From Euzebya sp051004735 (lineage in GTDB: Bacteria; Actinomycetota; Nitriliruptoria; Euzebyales; Euzebyaceae), in NCBI GenBank assembly GCA_051004735.1, contig JBPCKA010000093.1:60475-124474 (forward strand): a DNA stretch of 64,000 nt, given 5' to 3'. The notes beneath the pieces were generated by a model, which was not told the DNA's origin, did no database searches, and saw nothing but the letters and a program-made list of their open reading frames with translations. This document shows, in pieces, positions 1 through 9,238 of this stretch (within the stretch, counting starts at the first letter, position 1; every line of letters starts with the position of its first letter). Made by a program: the position numbers and the translations under genes.

Positions 1-1626
1 CACCAATCCCAGCACCAGAGGGAGGTCGTGGGAGACCAGCAGCAACGCCAGGGATCGCTGTCGCCGCAGACGGGCCAACAACCCGACCAGGTCGGCTGCC
101 AGGATGACGTCCAGGCCACTGGTGGGTTCGTCGGCGACCAGCAGATCAGGGTCGTTGGCCAGTGCCATCGCAATGACGACGCGCTGTCGCATTCCGCCGC
201 TGAGCTCATGTGGATAGGCATCGATGCGGTCAGTCGGCAGGTCCACCAGGTCCATCAACTCCATTACTTTGTCACGTTGGTCCCGGGCTGCGGCAGCCCC
301 ACGGGCCCGCGGATGGTGCGCGGTGATGGCCTCGGCAATCTGGCGACCGATTGGGATGACCGGGTTCAGGGCCTGTTGTGCGTCCTGGGGGATCACGGCG
401 ACCCTGTCGCCCAGCAGTCCCCGCAGTCTTGCCGGGTCGATGCGATCCAGATCGTGTCCACTCAACCAGCGTTGCCCGGCCGGTGCATGGGCGGTGGGAG
501 GCAGCAGTCCCAGTGCTGCGGCGACGAGACTGGACTTACCGGACCCTGAGGCGCCGACCAAACCCACCGCCTGTCCGGCACCGACGACCAGATCGGCGCC
601 ATCCACTGCGGTCACGGTGTGCCCCACGCGATCGGTGTAGACCACGGTCAGCCCCCGCACTGCGGCCACAGCCTCGGCCCACGGCAGGTCCTGAGCCTGG
701 ACTGGCGACAACCCCGACGGAGCGGAAACCTCGTGTGCGGACGCACGTACGACGGCTGGCGGGGACACCCCCGGCCGACTCCGGCGCGGTTCAAACCAGG
801 TCCCGATCAGCGCGAAGCCAAGCACCGTGGCCGCGATGCACACACCGGGTGGCACCACCCACCAGACCCAAGCGCCGGTCAGGAATGCATTGCGCTGGTA
901 GGCCAACGACAAGGTGGTTCCCCAACTCCGCGCCCCGGGATCACCCAACCCCAGGAAGCTCAGGGCTGCTTCCAGCAAAATCGCGGTCTTGGCGGCAATG
1001 ACCAGTTGGGGCACCACGATCGCCGTCATGCGTGGCAGCAGGTGATACCGCAGCAGATAGAGCTGCCCGCCGCCCATCATCCGGATGGCGCGGATGTCAT
1101 CCTGTTGGCGCAGTGATAGTGCCTGTGACCGCAGTTCCCGGGCCGGACGTGCCCACATCACCGCGGTGATGACGGCGATCTGGGTGCCTAGTCCGGGCCC
1201 CAGGAACACCCCGACGACGATGGTGAGGGGAACCAGGGGAAGGACCAGAACCATGTCGACGATCCGCATCAACACCGCATCGACCACACGGCCTCCCGAG
1301 CCGGCCAACACCCCGACGACGGTGCCGATCGCCGTGCCCAGCACTGCCGCTGCCACCCCCACCGCCAGCGATACCCGCGCCCCGTAGATCAACTCGCTGA
1401 GCAGATCCCCACCGACATCGTTGGTGCCGAGGAGGAACCGTCCAGTGGGGCCGCTGAACGGTGGCCCGACGCGGAGGTCGGGGTTGTAGGGAGCCAGGAG
1501 GGGGGCCAGCAGTGCCATCGTTGCCAACCCGACGAGGATCCCGATGCCGACCCACAGCGCGATCCGACTGCTGTCCGACCTCAGGCGGAGGGGTCCCCGA
1601 TCAAGGCTGCCTCGGTCAAGGCTCAT
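1..1626 (-). CDS. DppC-DppD fusion: peptide ABC transporter permease fused to ATPase (3' end outside window)
   Basis: One reading frame runs from ATG at 1626 to the window edge (542 codons) with no stop. Residues 1-285 are an OppC/DppC-type inner-membrane permease: an N-terminal membrane segment followed by APYNPDLR, then several hydrophobic segments. A linker rich in Pro, Ser and Ala (about 286-322) leads into an ABC ATPase with Walker A GASGSGKSS at 358-366, signature LSGGMRQR at 475-482, Walker B LLVADEPTSGLD near 495-507 and the H-loop SHD near 535. I translated the junction codon by codon and found it open. The ATG overlaps the dppB TGA, so the two are translationally coupled. Together they would energise and form half of the peptide import channel. 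Permease/ATPase fusions of this class are known in actinobacteria. A DppF-type ATPase may follow, or be fused, beyond the edge. The substrate (peptide or other) cannot be told from sequence. Confidence 0.93.
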   Translation of the reverse strand, partial: MSLDRGSLDRGPLRLRSDSSRIALWVGIGILVGLATMALLAPLLAPYNPDLRVGPPFSGPTGRFLLGTNDVGGDLLSELIYGARVSLAVGVAAAVLGTAIGTVVGVLAGSGGRVVDAVLMRIVDMVLVLPLVPLTIVVGVFLGPGLGTQIAVITAVMWARPARELRSQALSLRQQDDIRAIRMMGGGQLYLLRYHLLPRMTAIVVPQLVIAAKTAILLEAALSFLGLGDPGARSWGTTLSLAYQRNAFLTGAWVWWVVPPGVCIAATVLGFALIGTWFEPRRSRPGVSPPAVVRASAHEVSAPSGLSPVQAQDLPWAEAVAAVRGLTVVYTDRVGHTVTAVDGADLVVGAGQAVGLVGASGSGKSSLVAAALGLLPPTAHAPAGQRWLSGHDLDRIDPARLRGLLGDRVAVIPQDAQQALNPVIPIGRQIAEAITAHHPRARGAAAARDQRDKVMELMDLVDLPTDRIDAYPHELSGGMRQRVVIAMALANDPDLLVADEPTSGLDVILAADLVGLLARLRRQRSLALLLVSHDLPLVLGLV

Positions 1627-2600
1627 CCGGGGACCGGGGACCGGGGTCGTCTGACCCTGGGGTCAAGCAACGGATAGGTCAGGTCGGCGATGAGGTTGGC
1701 GGCCACCACACCCACCGTCAGCAGCACGAATGACCCACGCAACACCGGATAGTCACGACTGATCGCGGACTGAAAGATCAGTCGCCCGAGTCCCGGATAG
1801 GCGAAGACGGTCTCGACCACGACCGATCCTCCCAACACTGCACCCAATCCCAGTGCCACGTGGGTGTAGGTGGGAAGCAGTGACGTCCGCAGCACGTGTC
1901 GAAACAGGATCGCGCGATCGTCCACACCCTTTGCGACCGCCATCCGAACGTGCGGGGCACCAAAGGTGTCCAACATCGTCCCGCGCGTCAGCAGGAACGT
2001 TCCGCCCACACCGGCAACAGTCAACGCCAGCGCCGGCAGGACCAGTCGATGTGCGACGCCGGCCAACCACGACACGCCCACGGCTCCAAATGGTGTCGCT
2101 CCGAAGGAGGGGAACCATCCCAACTCCACGGCGAACACCCCGCTGAGCACCATGGCGATCCAAAACGCCGGCATGGCGTCGATGCCGAGGACGGTGATGA
2201 CCGCCGCCAGGTCGTCACGGTCCCGCCGCCGCCACGCGGCCAGGACGGCCGCCATGATCCCCAGCATCGTACTGGCCACAGTGGCCGTGCCCACCAGCAG
2301 GATCGTCCAGCCCACGCGCTGCACCAACACGGTCCGCACCGGCTGCGCCAGTCGCACCGAGGTGCCCAGATCACCGCGGACCAGGTCCCGCCAGTACTGC
2401 AGGTACTGCTGGGGCAGGGGTTTGTCCAGGCCGAACTCGGCCCGAACCTGATCAAGCTGTGCGGCGTCCAGGCTGCCCACCGCACCAACGGTGTAGCCGA
2501 CGGGGTCCCCCGGTGCCAGATGTGGCAACAGGAAGTTCAGGGTGAAGGCAACCAGCAGGACCGCGGTGTACTGCAGAACCTTGGCGCCGACCCTGACCAT
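1623..2600 (-). CDS. dppB: DppB-type peptide ABC transporter permease
   Basis: A 325-residue integral membrane permease of the binding-protein-dependent transport family. It shows the N-terminal hydrophobic segment, the family motif PHLAPGDPV near residues 27-35, and an EFGLDKPLPQQYLQYWRDL segment typical of DppB/OppB periplasmic loops. The C-terminal PLLDPRVR is also characteristic. The frame is open for 19 codons further upstream, but ATG 2600 is preferred because it overlaps the upstream solute-binding gene stop by one base (TGATG), which is usual for this operon type. The partner permease is the fused DppC-D that follows with an ATGA overlap. The frame is intact and length is normal for the family. 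Confidence 0.93.
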   Translation of the reverse strand: MVRVGAKVLQYTAVLLVAFTLNFLLPHLAPGDPVGYTVGAVGSLDAAQLDQVRAEFGLDKPLPQQYLQYWRDLVRGDLGTSVRLAQPVRTVLVQRVGWTILLVGTATVASTMLGIMAAVLAAWRRRDRDDLAAVITVLGIDAMPAFWIAMVLSGVFAVELGWFPSFGATPFGAVGVSWLAGVAHRLVLPALALTVAGVGGTFLLTRGTMLDTFGAPHVRMAVAKGVDDRAILFRHVLRTSLLPTYTHVALGLGAVLGGSVVVETVFAYPGLGRLIFQSAISRDYPVLRGSFVLLTVGVVAANLIADLTYPLLDPRVRRPRSPVPG

Positions 2601-4228
2601 CAGGATCCGACGATGGCGTGGGCGGCCACGGCCACGTCCCGTGGCAGGAACGACCACTTGTGGACGATGCCGTACCCCGGGGACTCAACGAAACCGGTGT
2701 AGGACTCGGGGCGAAACGCCCAGTTCTCGTCGGGGTAGTACAGCGGGATTGCCGTGGGTGCCTCGTTGAACACCCGTTGCATCTCAAAGGAGATGTCACG
2801 CCGTGACTCCACGGTGTCCGCTGCCACCCATTGGTCAAACAACTCCTCAAGCTCCGGGTCCGGAGTCTCTGGCAAGCGCCACAGGTAACCCGATCGCAAT
2901 GATTGGATGAACTGATCGGGGTCAGCCACACCATGGGCACTGATGGTCGTGATAAAGGCATCGAAGTCGCGTGAAGCCAGCAACCCCCCGATCGTTCCCG
3001 CGTCCAGCTGCACCACATCAACGGCGATGCCGAGGCGACCCAGATCTTCCGCTATCAACTGTGCCGCCCGAACGTCGGTCGGTTCGGTGCCGCTCACCTT
3101 CAACTCCAGTGTCAGCGGGTCGCCGTCTGGAGTCTGGCGGATCCCGGCGGCCAAGGTGTAGCCGGCAGCCTCCAGTTCATCCTGCGCCTGTTGTCGGTCA
3201 AACGGGGTGGACAGGTCGGGGTTGGTCCAGGGTGAATCGGGATGGGGGTAGCCGTGGATGGCCGGTCGTCCGTTTCCCAGCAGCGCGACATCCAGCAGGG
3301 CTTGTCGATCAATGGCCAGTGAGACCGCATGACGGACGGCCGGATCGTCAAACGGGGGACTGTCGTAGTTCAGGCGCAGTTCGGGGAACTGCAGGGGGGC
3401 GGTCGTCACCACATCGATGCCGGGATCAGCGCGGAAGTTCTGGATCAGCTCGGGGGGCAGTGGCCGTGCTGCGGCATCCAGTTCACCTGTTCGCAACGCT
3501 GCGAAGGTGGTCGCCGGGTCGGGGATGATCGGCATGATCAACTCCTGGACCAGTGGCGCACCGGCGAAGTACTCAGCGTTGGCTGTCAGGGTGTAGCCCG
3601 TCGTCGCGTCATAGTCGGTCAGGATGTAGGGGCCGGTGCCCACTGGCAGGAACGTGGCCTCGCGAGGCTCGGTAATGCCCTCCCAAATATGGCGAGGCAG
3701 GATCGGCAGGTCTGCCAGGGTGACCGAACCCAGTGCAGGGCACGCGAAGGCACACACGAACCTGACGGTGTCAGGGCCGGAAGACGTCGCCGTGACGTCC
3801 GGTACGTCGCTGACGTGATGGGTCCACCGGCCGGCGGGGGCGATACGGAAGTACTCGAAGGTGAAGACGACGTCGTCGGGACCGAATGTCTCTCCGTCGT
3901 GCCAGACCACATCGTCGCGCAGTGTGACCTCCCAGGTGGTGTCATCGACCTGGTCCACCTGCTGGGCCAGCCATGGTTGGGGTTGCTCGACATACGGGGA
4001 AGGTGCCAACAACTTGTCGTAGACCAACTCGGTCAGCGGCTCTTCGTGCTGGCCGAACAGGTTGATCGGTCCGAAGTCCTGCGGCAGCGCGATGCGCAGC
4101 CGAGCGACCTGCTGGGGATCACTGGTCGCTGAGACAACCGGCTCGGGCAGTCCCTGCTCCGTCGGAGAGGAGCAGGAGACCGCTGCCAAACACACCACAA
4201 TCCACACCGATACGTGCCGAACGTTCAT
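2600..4228 (-). CDS. Family 5 extracellular solute-binding lipoprotein of the peptide transporter
   Basis: A 542-residue lipoprotein. The signal peptide ends at SCSS near residue 19, and the Cys would be lipidated. Family-5 features include the N-terminal LTELVYDKLL region, the WEVTLRDDVVWHDGE motif (the WxFxLRxxVxFHDG consensus) and the central VRHAVSLAIDRQALL motif. It should capture oligopeptides, or possibly nickel or sugars, on the outer membrane face and deliver them to DppB and DppC-D. GAAGG lies seven bases before ATG 4228. First gene of the minus-strand operon; the antiporter gene reads away from it across about 217 bp. Substrate specificity is not determinable here. Confidence 0.94.
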   Translation of the reverse strand: MNVRHVSVWIVVCLAAVSCSSPTEQGLPEPVVSATSDPQQVARLRIALPQDFGPINLFGQHEEPLTELVYDKLLAPSPYVEQPQPWLAQQVDQVDDTTWEVTLRDDVVWHDGETFGPDDVVFTFEYFRIAPAGRWTHHVSDVPDVTATSSGPDTVRFVCAFACPALGSVTLADLPILPRHIWEGITEPREATFLPVGTGPYILTDYDATTGYTLTANAEYFAGAPLVQELIMPIIPDPATTFAALRTGELDAAARPLPPELIQNFRADPGIDVVTTAPLQFPELRLNYDSPPFDDPAVRHAVSLAIDRQALLDVALLGNGRPAIHGYPHPDSPWTNPDLSTPFDRQQAQDELEAAGYTLAAGIRQTPDGDPLTLELKVSGTEPTDVRAAQLIAEDLGRLGIAVDVVQLDAGTIGGLLASRDFDAFITTISAHGVADPDQFIQSLRSGYLWRLPETPDPELEELFDQWVAADTVESRRDISFEMQRVFNEAPTAIPLYYPDENWAFRPESYTGFVESPGYGIVHKWSFLPRDVAVAAHAIVGS

Positions 4229-4445
4229 TTGACCACCTTCGTGAGAGACAGTCGGATTACCCTACGCCACCTGTAAAGTCCGCAACTCACGACGCCGCCC
4301 CACCGTCGTACCGACAAACGAGTAGTGCCTCCTGGCCCAAGAGCGATATAACGATGTCGGCGCTGTGGTTCGGGCGCCTCGGACAGGCCCTGCTGTGGAT
4401 CAGCGGTTGACCACCCCAGGGCGGGTGAACAAAGGCCTTGAGACA
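4229..4445. promoter_or_regulatory. Divergent intergenic region between peptide transporter and antiporter
   Basis: Both flanking genes read outward, so promoters for each should lie here. On the minus strand TTGCGG (4280-4285) and TAGGGT (4259-4264) are 15 bases apart. On the plus strand TATAAC occurs at 4347-4352 without a good -35 element. These matches are weak, and I see no convincing operator. Confidence 0.3.
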
Positions 4446-6716
4446 ATGATGGTTCTCGCTGCACAAACAGCCGTCGGCGCCTCGATCAGCCACGACTCGC
4501 TGCTGCTGTTCATCATCCAGTTCGCGTTGTTGCTGTTGCTGGCCCGCACTCTGGGACTGTTGGCCACCCGGGTCGGGATGCCCTCGGTGGTGGGTGAACT
4601 CACCGCGGGGCTGTTGCTGGGTCCGACAGTGTTCGGGGCTCTGGCGCCCGGGCTGCGGGATACCGTCTTCAACCCGTCCGATCCGGGCCAGGAACACCTG
4701 CTTGAGATCGTCAGCTTCCTGGGGGTGATGCTCCTGCTGGTCCTGACGGGGCTGGAAACCGACATCGCTCTCATCCTGTCGCGTCGATCGCAGGCCCTGA
4801 AGGTCAGCCTGGGCGGGATCGTGGTCCCGTTCGCCACCGGATTCGGATTGGCGCTCGTCCTTCCCGACTCCTTCGTGAACGACATGTCCCAACAGCTGAC
4901 GTTCGCGTTGTTCCTGGGCACGGCCATGAGCATCTCGGCTATCCCCGTCATCGCCAAAGTCCTGATCGAGATGCGCATCATCCGCCGCGACATCGGGCAG
5001 TTGACCCTGGCAGCCGGGATGATCGATGACACCGTCGGCTGGATCCTGCTGTCCATCGTCGCCGGGCTGGCCGGCAGCGGTACTGTCTCACTCGCAGCGG
5101 CGGGGACCAGCGTGCTGACCGTCATCGGGTTCCTGGTGGTGGCCTTCACCCTGGGTGGTGTCATCGTCGGCAAGCTGATCCGCTGGGTCAGCAAGGTCCA
5201 GCCCGGCGAGGGGCCCCTGCTGACCACGCTGATCGTGTTGGCGCTGATCTTTGCCGCCGTGACCCAATCGCTGGGCATCGAGGCGGTGCTGGGCGCCTTT
5301 GTCCTGGGCATCCTGGCAGGACGGGTCCGCCGGGTCGACCATCGCATCGTCCACACGTTGGAATCCATCACGCTGGCGGTGTTCGCGCCGGTGTTCTTCG
5401 CCAGTGCCGGGCTCAAGGTCGATCTCCGCACCCTCAGTCAGCCGCGGGTGATCCTGGTGGCGGCACTGGTTCTGTTGGTGGCGATCGGCGGCAAGTTCAT
5501 CGGGGCCTACCTTGGCGCGACGGCGGCCAAGTTGGGTCGGTGGGAAGCTCTTTCCCTGGGCGCCGGGATGAACGCGCGCGGAGCCCTTGAGATCATCGTG
5601 GCCACCATCGGGCTGAATCTGGGAGTACTCACCCCCGAGATGTTCACCATCATCGTCATGGTGGCGATCGTCACCTCGCTGATGGCCCCACCATTGCTGC
5701 GCGTGCTGCTGCCCCGTGTGCCCATGAGTGAGGAGGAACAGGCCCGGCTGGACCGAGAGGAGGGGGAACGGACCAGCCTGCTCAGCGGTGTGCACCGAGT
5801 GTTGCTGCCCACACGAGGCGGCACCAACTCCCAGCTTGCCGCCCAGCTGCTCCAACGGCTGGCCCATGGTCGTGATCTGGATGTGACCGTGCTGCACGTC
5901 ACCTCCGACCCCGACGCCGACCAGTACCGTCTGGACCGCGTCGAGGCACACCTGTCGCGGGCACGGGTCCACCGAGTCGCCAGGACCGGGGCAGCCGACA
6001 CCGCCGAGGCGGTCATCGCGGAGGCCGCCCAGGGCTATGACCTGCTGGTCGTCGGGGCTACCGAGACCCTGTCCGACGATGACCCCGATGCGTTGTTGTT
6101 CTCGAGCGTCGTGGACCGGGTGCTGATGAACAGCCCCTGCCCGGTCCTGGTGGTCCACTCGCGCTGGGCCCAAGACAGCGACGAGGAACTGATGGAGATC
6201 CCGATCAACCGGATCCTGTTGCCAACCACAGGGTCAGACCCCCAGTCACGCGCCCCCGAGATCGCTTTCGCGTTGGCCACCGGGGCACCTGCCAGGATCA
6301 GCGAGGTCGCACCCAAGTCCGCGGACCACATCGCCGACGCGCCGGAGGATCCTCAGAGCACGCCCGTGGATCTGATCCGCATCATCGAGAACCCGGCGGG
6401 CACCTGGTCCGAGGCGGGTCGAACGAACACCGTTGGTGCCGACCTCCTCAGCCGTGCCCGCCTGATGGGACAGGAGATCGTGGCTGCCGAGGCGGTAATG
6501 GGCACGCGGATGGGGGCACAGGTCACCACCCGGGTCGAGGTGACCGACTCTGCGGTCGGGCCGACCATCATCGAACTGGCGGCCAGCACCGGTGCCAGCC
6601 TGATCGTGGTGCGCAGTGACGTGCAACCAGTCACCCGACGCGCGTTCATGGGTCATGATCTGGACCACGTCCTACGTCACTCGCCGTGCCCCGTGGTCGT
6701 CATCACCGGGTCCTGA
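4446..6716 (+). CDS. Kef/NhaS-type cation:proton antiporter with two C-terminal universal stress domains
   Basis: A 756-residue membrane protein of the CPA2 monovalent cation:proton antiporter family. About twelve hydrophobic segments fill residues 15-395, with the pore-region motifs ISAIPVIAKVL, MIDDTVGWILL (the paired acidic residues used for ion exchange) and GMNARGALEIIVATIGL. After a charged hinge (SEEEQARLDREEGERTSLL) come two universal stress protein-like cytoplasmic domains. The first includes VLLPTRGGTNS and LLVVGATE; the second starts near RILLPTTG and ends CPVVVITGS. Such tails often bind nucleotides and gate transport. The frame is open further upstream, but AAAGG (4431-4435) lies ten bases before ATG 4446. 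Likely role: K+ or Na+ export and pH or salt homeostasis. Which ion is unknown. Confidence 0.93.
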   Translation: MMVLAAQTAVGASISHDSLLLFIIQFALLLLLARTLGLLATRVGMPSVVGELTAGLLLGPTVFGALAPGLRDTVFNPSDPGQEHLLEIVSFLGVMLLLVLTGLETDIALILSRRSQALKVSLGGIVVPFATGFGLALVLPDSFVNDMSQQLTFALFLGTAMSISAIPVIAKVLIEMRIIRRDIGQLTLAAGMIDDTVGWILLSIVAGLAGSGTVSLAAAGTSVLTVIGFLVVAFTLGGVIVGKLIRWVSKVQPGEGPLLTTLIVLALIFAAVTQSLGIEAVLGAFVLGILAGRVRRVDHRIVHTLESITLAVFAPVFFASAGLKVDLRTLSQPRVILVAALVLLVAIGGKFIGAYLGATAAKLGRWEALSLGAGMNARGALEIIVATIGLNLGVLTPEMFTIIVMVAIVTSLMAPPLLRVLLPRVPMSEEEQARLDREEGERTSLLSGVHRVLLPTRGGTNSQLAAQLLQRLAHGRDLDVTVLHVTSDPDADQYRLDRVEAHLSRARVHRVARTGAADTAEAVIAEAAQGYDLLVVGATETLSDDDPDALLFSSVVDRVLMNSPCPVLVVHSRWAQDSDEELMEIPINRILLPTTGSDPQSRAPEIAFALATGAPARISEVAPKSADHIADAPEDPQSTPVDLIRIIENPAGTWSEAGRTNTVGADLLSRARLMGQEIVAAEAVMGTRMGAQVTTRVEVTDSAVGPTIIELAASTGASLIVVRSDVQPVTRRAFMGHDLDHVLRHSPCPVVVITGS

Positions 6717-6863
6717 TACGTCAAGATTGTGCTCGATCACGATGAACCCGACAGGCTGCGCTGGGCCAGCTGAACGCCCTTCCTTACGGGGGTGTAGCGT
6801 TGTCCACAGCCGCACCCCCTTTGTCGGTGCGGCGTCCCACGACGACCTGCGACCCTCCAAGGG

Positions 6864-7076
6864 ATGACCACGTTGACGACACCCATCGCCGAGCTGCCGG
6901 CCGAGTTCAGGCCGCTGTACCGCAGCGAGTACGACCACCTGGTCGGGCTCGGCGTGTTCGAGGGAACCCGGGTTGAGCTGGTCGGAGGGGTGCTGGTCGA
7001 GATGAGCCCGATGAATCACGGATCTCCGACCGACGACGATGCCCATCGTGGCCAGGCCCTCGTCCACAGCACTTGA
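6864..7076 (+). pseudogene. Truncated Uma2-family (DUF820) endonuclease fragment
   Basis: A 70-codon ORF with the N-terminal signature of Uma2-family putative restriction-endonuclease-like proteins: EYDHLVGLGVFEGTRVELVGGVLVEMSPMN followed by HGSP. Full-length members run about 180-200 residues and carry their catalytic Asp and Glu/Lys residues further on. Here the frame ends soon after HGSPTDDDAH, and no continuing Uma2 sequence was found in other frames downstream. It is therefore read as a decayed fragment. AAGGG abuts the ATG directly, which is poor spacing for translation. The function is presumed lost. Confidence 0.6.
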
Positions 7077-7182
7077 CAATATCGCCCGCACAGCAGATAA
7101 CCGGCAGTGGGACAACGTTCATGCTTGGAGTAGGAATCGACTGGGCTGAGGACCCGCGCTACCCCGACATCGACCTGACGCC

Positions 7183-7629
7183 ATGGAACTGACGCCACGC
7201 GTCATCCGCCTCGCCGCTGCCCTGCTCGTCGTGGCGGCGACCACCTCGTGTTCATCCGGTACGACGCAGGAGATCGACATGAACGCCGCTGAGGCCGAGG
7301 CCCTCGTCACCGACCAGGTGCGATCGCTCACCGACGTCCTGGCCCTCCCCGAGCCGGTGGACAATCCCGCGATCGAACGACAGGCCTGCCTCGACAACGC
7401 CGGTCGCGAGACCGGCGACGTCATCGTCACCACCCGACGTCGCTTCGCCGTCACCGATCCGGAACTCCTGACCCGCGCCAAGACGTGGTTCGAGGAGGAG
7501 TCCTATGCGATGACCGAGCGAGGGCGCACCGAGGTCATCGGCGATCGTGACGGCCTTCGTGTGTCCGTCGAGGTCACGGGTGACCGGACCACCCTCTCGG
7601 CCGTCACCGAATGCGTCGGCGCAGCCTGA
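7183..7629 (+). CDS. Small secreted lipoprotein of unknown function
   Basis: A 148-residue protein with a short basic start, a hydrophobic stretch (LAAALLVVAATT) and a lipobox-like TTSCSS near residues 21-26. After cleavage it would be a lipid-anchored extracytoplasmic domain of about 125 residues. The body is mixed alpha/beta with one Cys pair candidate (RQACLDNAG and ATECVGAA). I do not recognise a family. It sits between a Uma2 fragment and a PEP carboxylase relic, so its context gives no functional clue. No clear ribosome-binding site precedes ATG 7183. Confidence 0.6.
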   Translation: MELTPRVIRLAAALLVVAATTSCSSGTTQEIDMNAAEAEALVTDQVRSLTDVLALPEPVDNPAIERQACLDNAGRETGDVIVTTRRRFAVTDPELLTRAKTWFEEESYAMTERGRTEVIGDRDGLRVSVEVTGDRTTLSAVTECVGAA

Positions 7630-7662
7630 TCGTCCGGGCCATCAGACCCCGGAACGGCGCGG

Positions 7663-8190
7663 TCAGCCGGGGTTGCGCAGGCCAGCGGCGATCCCGTTGA
7701 TCGTCAGGTTCAGCGCTCGGGCATCACCCTCGTCAGCCGTGCCGGCCCGACTGCGGGGCACCAGTTCGACCTGCAGGGCGTGCAGAGGATGCAGGTAGCG
7801 GTCACGCACGTCGAGGCGTCGACGCCAGCAGCAGTTCCAGGTTCACGCGGGCCAGACCCGGGAGCAGGTACTTGTCCGCGACGACCTCGCCCTGCTCGGT
7901 CAGCTTCACCATCCCGTCGACCGCTCCCGGTGGTTGGGCCAGGATGGCATCGTGGGTCGGTCCACCGCCGCGACCGACGGAGCCATCGCGACCGTGGAAG
8001 AGCAGCAGTCGCACGTCGTGACCAGCGGCCGTGTCGCGCAGGGCGCGGATCGCTCGGTGGATCAACCACTGCGACGTGACGATCCCGCCGTCCTTGTTGG
8101 AGTCCGAGTACCCGAGCATCACCTCCTGCACGTCGCCGCGGACCTCGACGAGGCACGGGAGGTGGCGGCCAATCGGTGTCGATCGCCGTC
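7663..8190 (-). pseudogene. Phosphoenolpyruvate carboxylase relic (N-terminus lost, internal deletion, frameshift)
   Basis: Conceptual minus-strand translation shows hallmark PEP carboxylase motifs: QEVMLGYSDSNKDGG, FHGRDGSVGRGGGP and LTEQGEVVADKY, then RVNLELLLAS. This frame stops at 7802-7804. In another frame the C-terminus of the same enzyme resumes as DVRDRYLHPLHALQVEL and ends TINGIAAGLRNPG with TGA at 7663-7665. In intact enzymes well over 100 residues separate NLELL from the DRYLxPLHxLQ segment, so the middle is deleted. Hundreds of N-terminal residues are missing too. The junction contains a repeated TCGACG, consistent with deletion between short direct repeats. A functional copy would make oxaloacetate from PEP and bicarbonate; this one cannot. 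Confidence 0.85.
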
Positions 8191-8242
8191 AGAACGGCCA
8201 TGAGCACGGCGGCCACGGATGCCCTCATGGTTGACTGCCGAC

Positions 8243-9238
8243 ATGAAGATGCTCGTCCTCGGTGGAACCGCCTGGTTGGGTCGCGAGGTGTGCCAGCAGG
8301 CGCTGCGAGGGGGTCATGAGGTGACCTGCCTTGCCCGGGGCGACAGTGGAGCGGTCGCGCCTGGCGCCACATTGGTTCGCGCGGACAGGTCTACTCCGGC
8401 GGCCTACGACCGGGTAGCTCAGCAGCACTGGGACGCCGTGGCGGAGGTCTCCTGGCAACCCGGGTTCGTCATCGAGGCGCTACAAGCTCTGGCGACACGG
8501 AGCACCCACTGGACCTACGTGTCATCTGGCAGTGTCTATGCCTCCCATGCCGAGATTGGTGCGGACGAGAGTGCGCCCGTCGTGGCACCAACGACCGACC
8601 GCCGGGCAGACCGTGACCAGTACGGCCCGGCCAAGGTCGCCTGTGAGCAGGCCAGCACCACCGCACGTGGCGAACGGCTGCTGATCGCCCGATCGGGGCT
8701 GATCGGCGGTCCGGGAGATCACACCGACCGCAGCGGCTACTGGATCGCCCGGTCCGCGCGCGAGCCACTGCAGACCATGCTGGTGCCCAACACCCCGGAT
8801 CTGGCGACACAGGTCGTGGACGTCCGGGACCTTGCGTCATGGCTAGTTCGCTGCGCCGAAGATGACGTCACTGGCACCTACGACGCCGTCGGACCGGTCG
8901 TTGCGTTTCGCCACTGGATCACCGTGTCACGTCTGCTGGGCGGCCATCATGGACCGGTGCTGATGGCAGCCTCAGACTGGCTGCTGTCACAGGGTGTCGA
9001 GGAGTTCATGGGGCCGGAATCATTGCCACTGTGGTTGGCCGATCCGGACTGGGCAGGATTCTGTGCCCGATCAGGACAGGCGGCAACCACTGCCGGCCTG
9101 CACCACCGTCCGCTGGAGGAGCTGTTGACCGACGTCCTGGAGTGGGAACACTCGATGGGTCTACAGCGCGCCCGCTCCGCGGGTCTAAGCGCCGAGAGGG
9201 AGCAACAGCTCATCCGTGCGCTGGCTACATCTTCTTGA
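8243..9238 (+). CDS. NAD-dependent epimerase/dehydratase (extended SDR) family protein
   Basis: A 331-residue cytosolic protein opening with the Rossmann dinucleotide-binding motif LVLGGTAWLGREV (the GGTxFLGR variant). It continues with the segments WTYVSSGSVYA and YGPAKVACEQ; the latter is the YxxxK catalytic pair of extended short-chain dehydrogenases (Y and K of YGPAK). The usual substrate class is nucleotide sugars or other carbonyl intermediates, but no specific substrate can be named. ATG 8243 (MKMLVLGG) is preferred over an upstream in-frame start because the fold begins right there. The gene ends 14 bases inside the convergent small membrane protein gene. Confidence 0.85.
   Translation: MKMLVLGGTAWLGREVCQQALRGGHEVTCLARGDSGAVAPGATLVRADRSTPAAYDRVAQQHWDAVAEVSWQPGFVIEALQALATRSTHWTYVSSGSVYASHAEIGADESAPVVAPTTDRRADRDQYGPAKVACEQASTTARGERLLIARSGLIGGPGDHTDRSGYWIARSAREPLQTMLVPNTPDLATQVVDVRDLASWLVRCAEDDVTGTYDAVGPVVAFRHWITVSRLLGGHHGPVLMAASDWLLSQGVEEFMGPESLPLWLADPDWAGFCARSGQAATTAGLHHRPLEELLTDVLEWEHSMGLQRARSAGLSAEREQQLIRALATSS

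Noticed and set aside
5088..6173. 361-codon minus-strand ORF inside the antiporter
   Set aside because: Low-complexity Gln/Asp/His-rich sequence opposite a clear antiporter; a shadow.
6809..6833. Hairpin GCCGCACC / GGTGCGGC as antiporter terminator
   Set aside because: 8-bp stem with no T run and nearly 100 bp from the stop; possible, but too weak to list.
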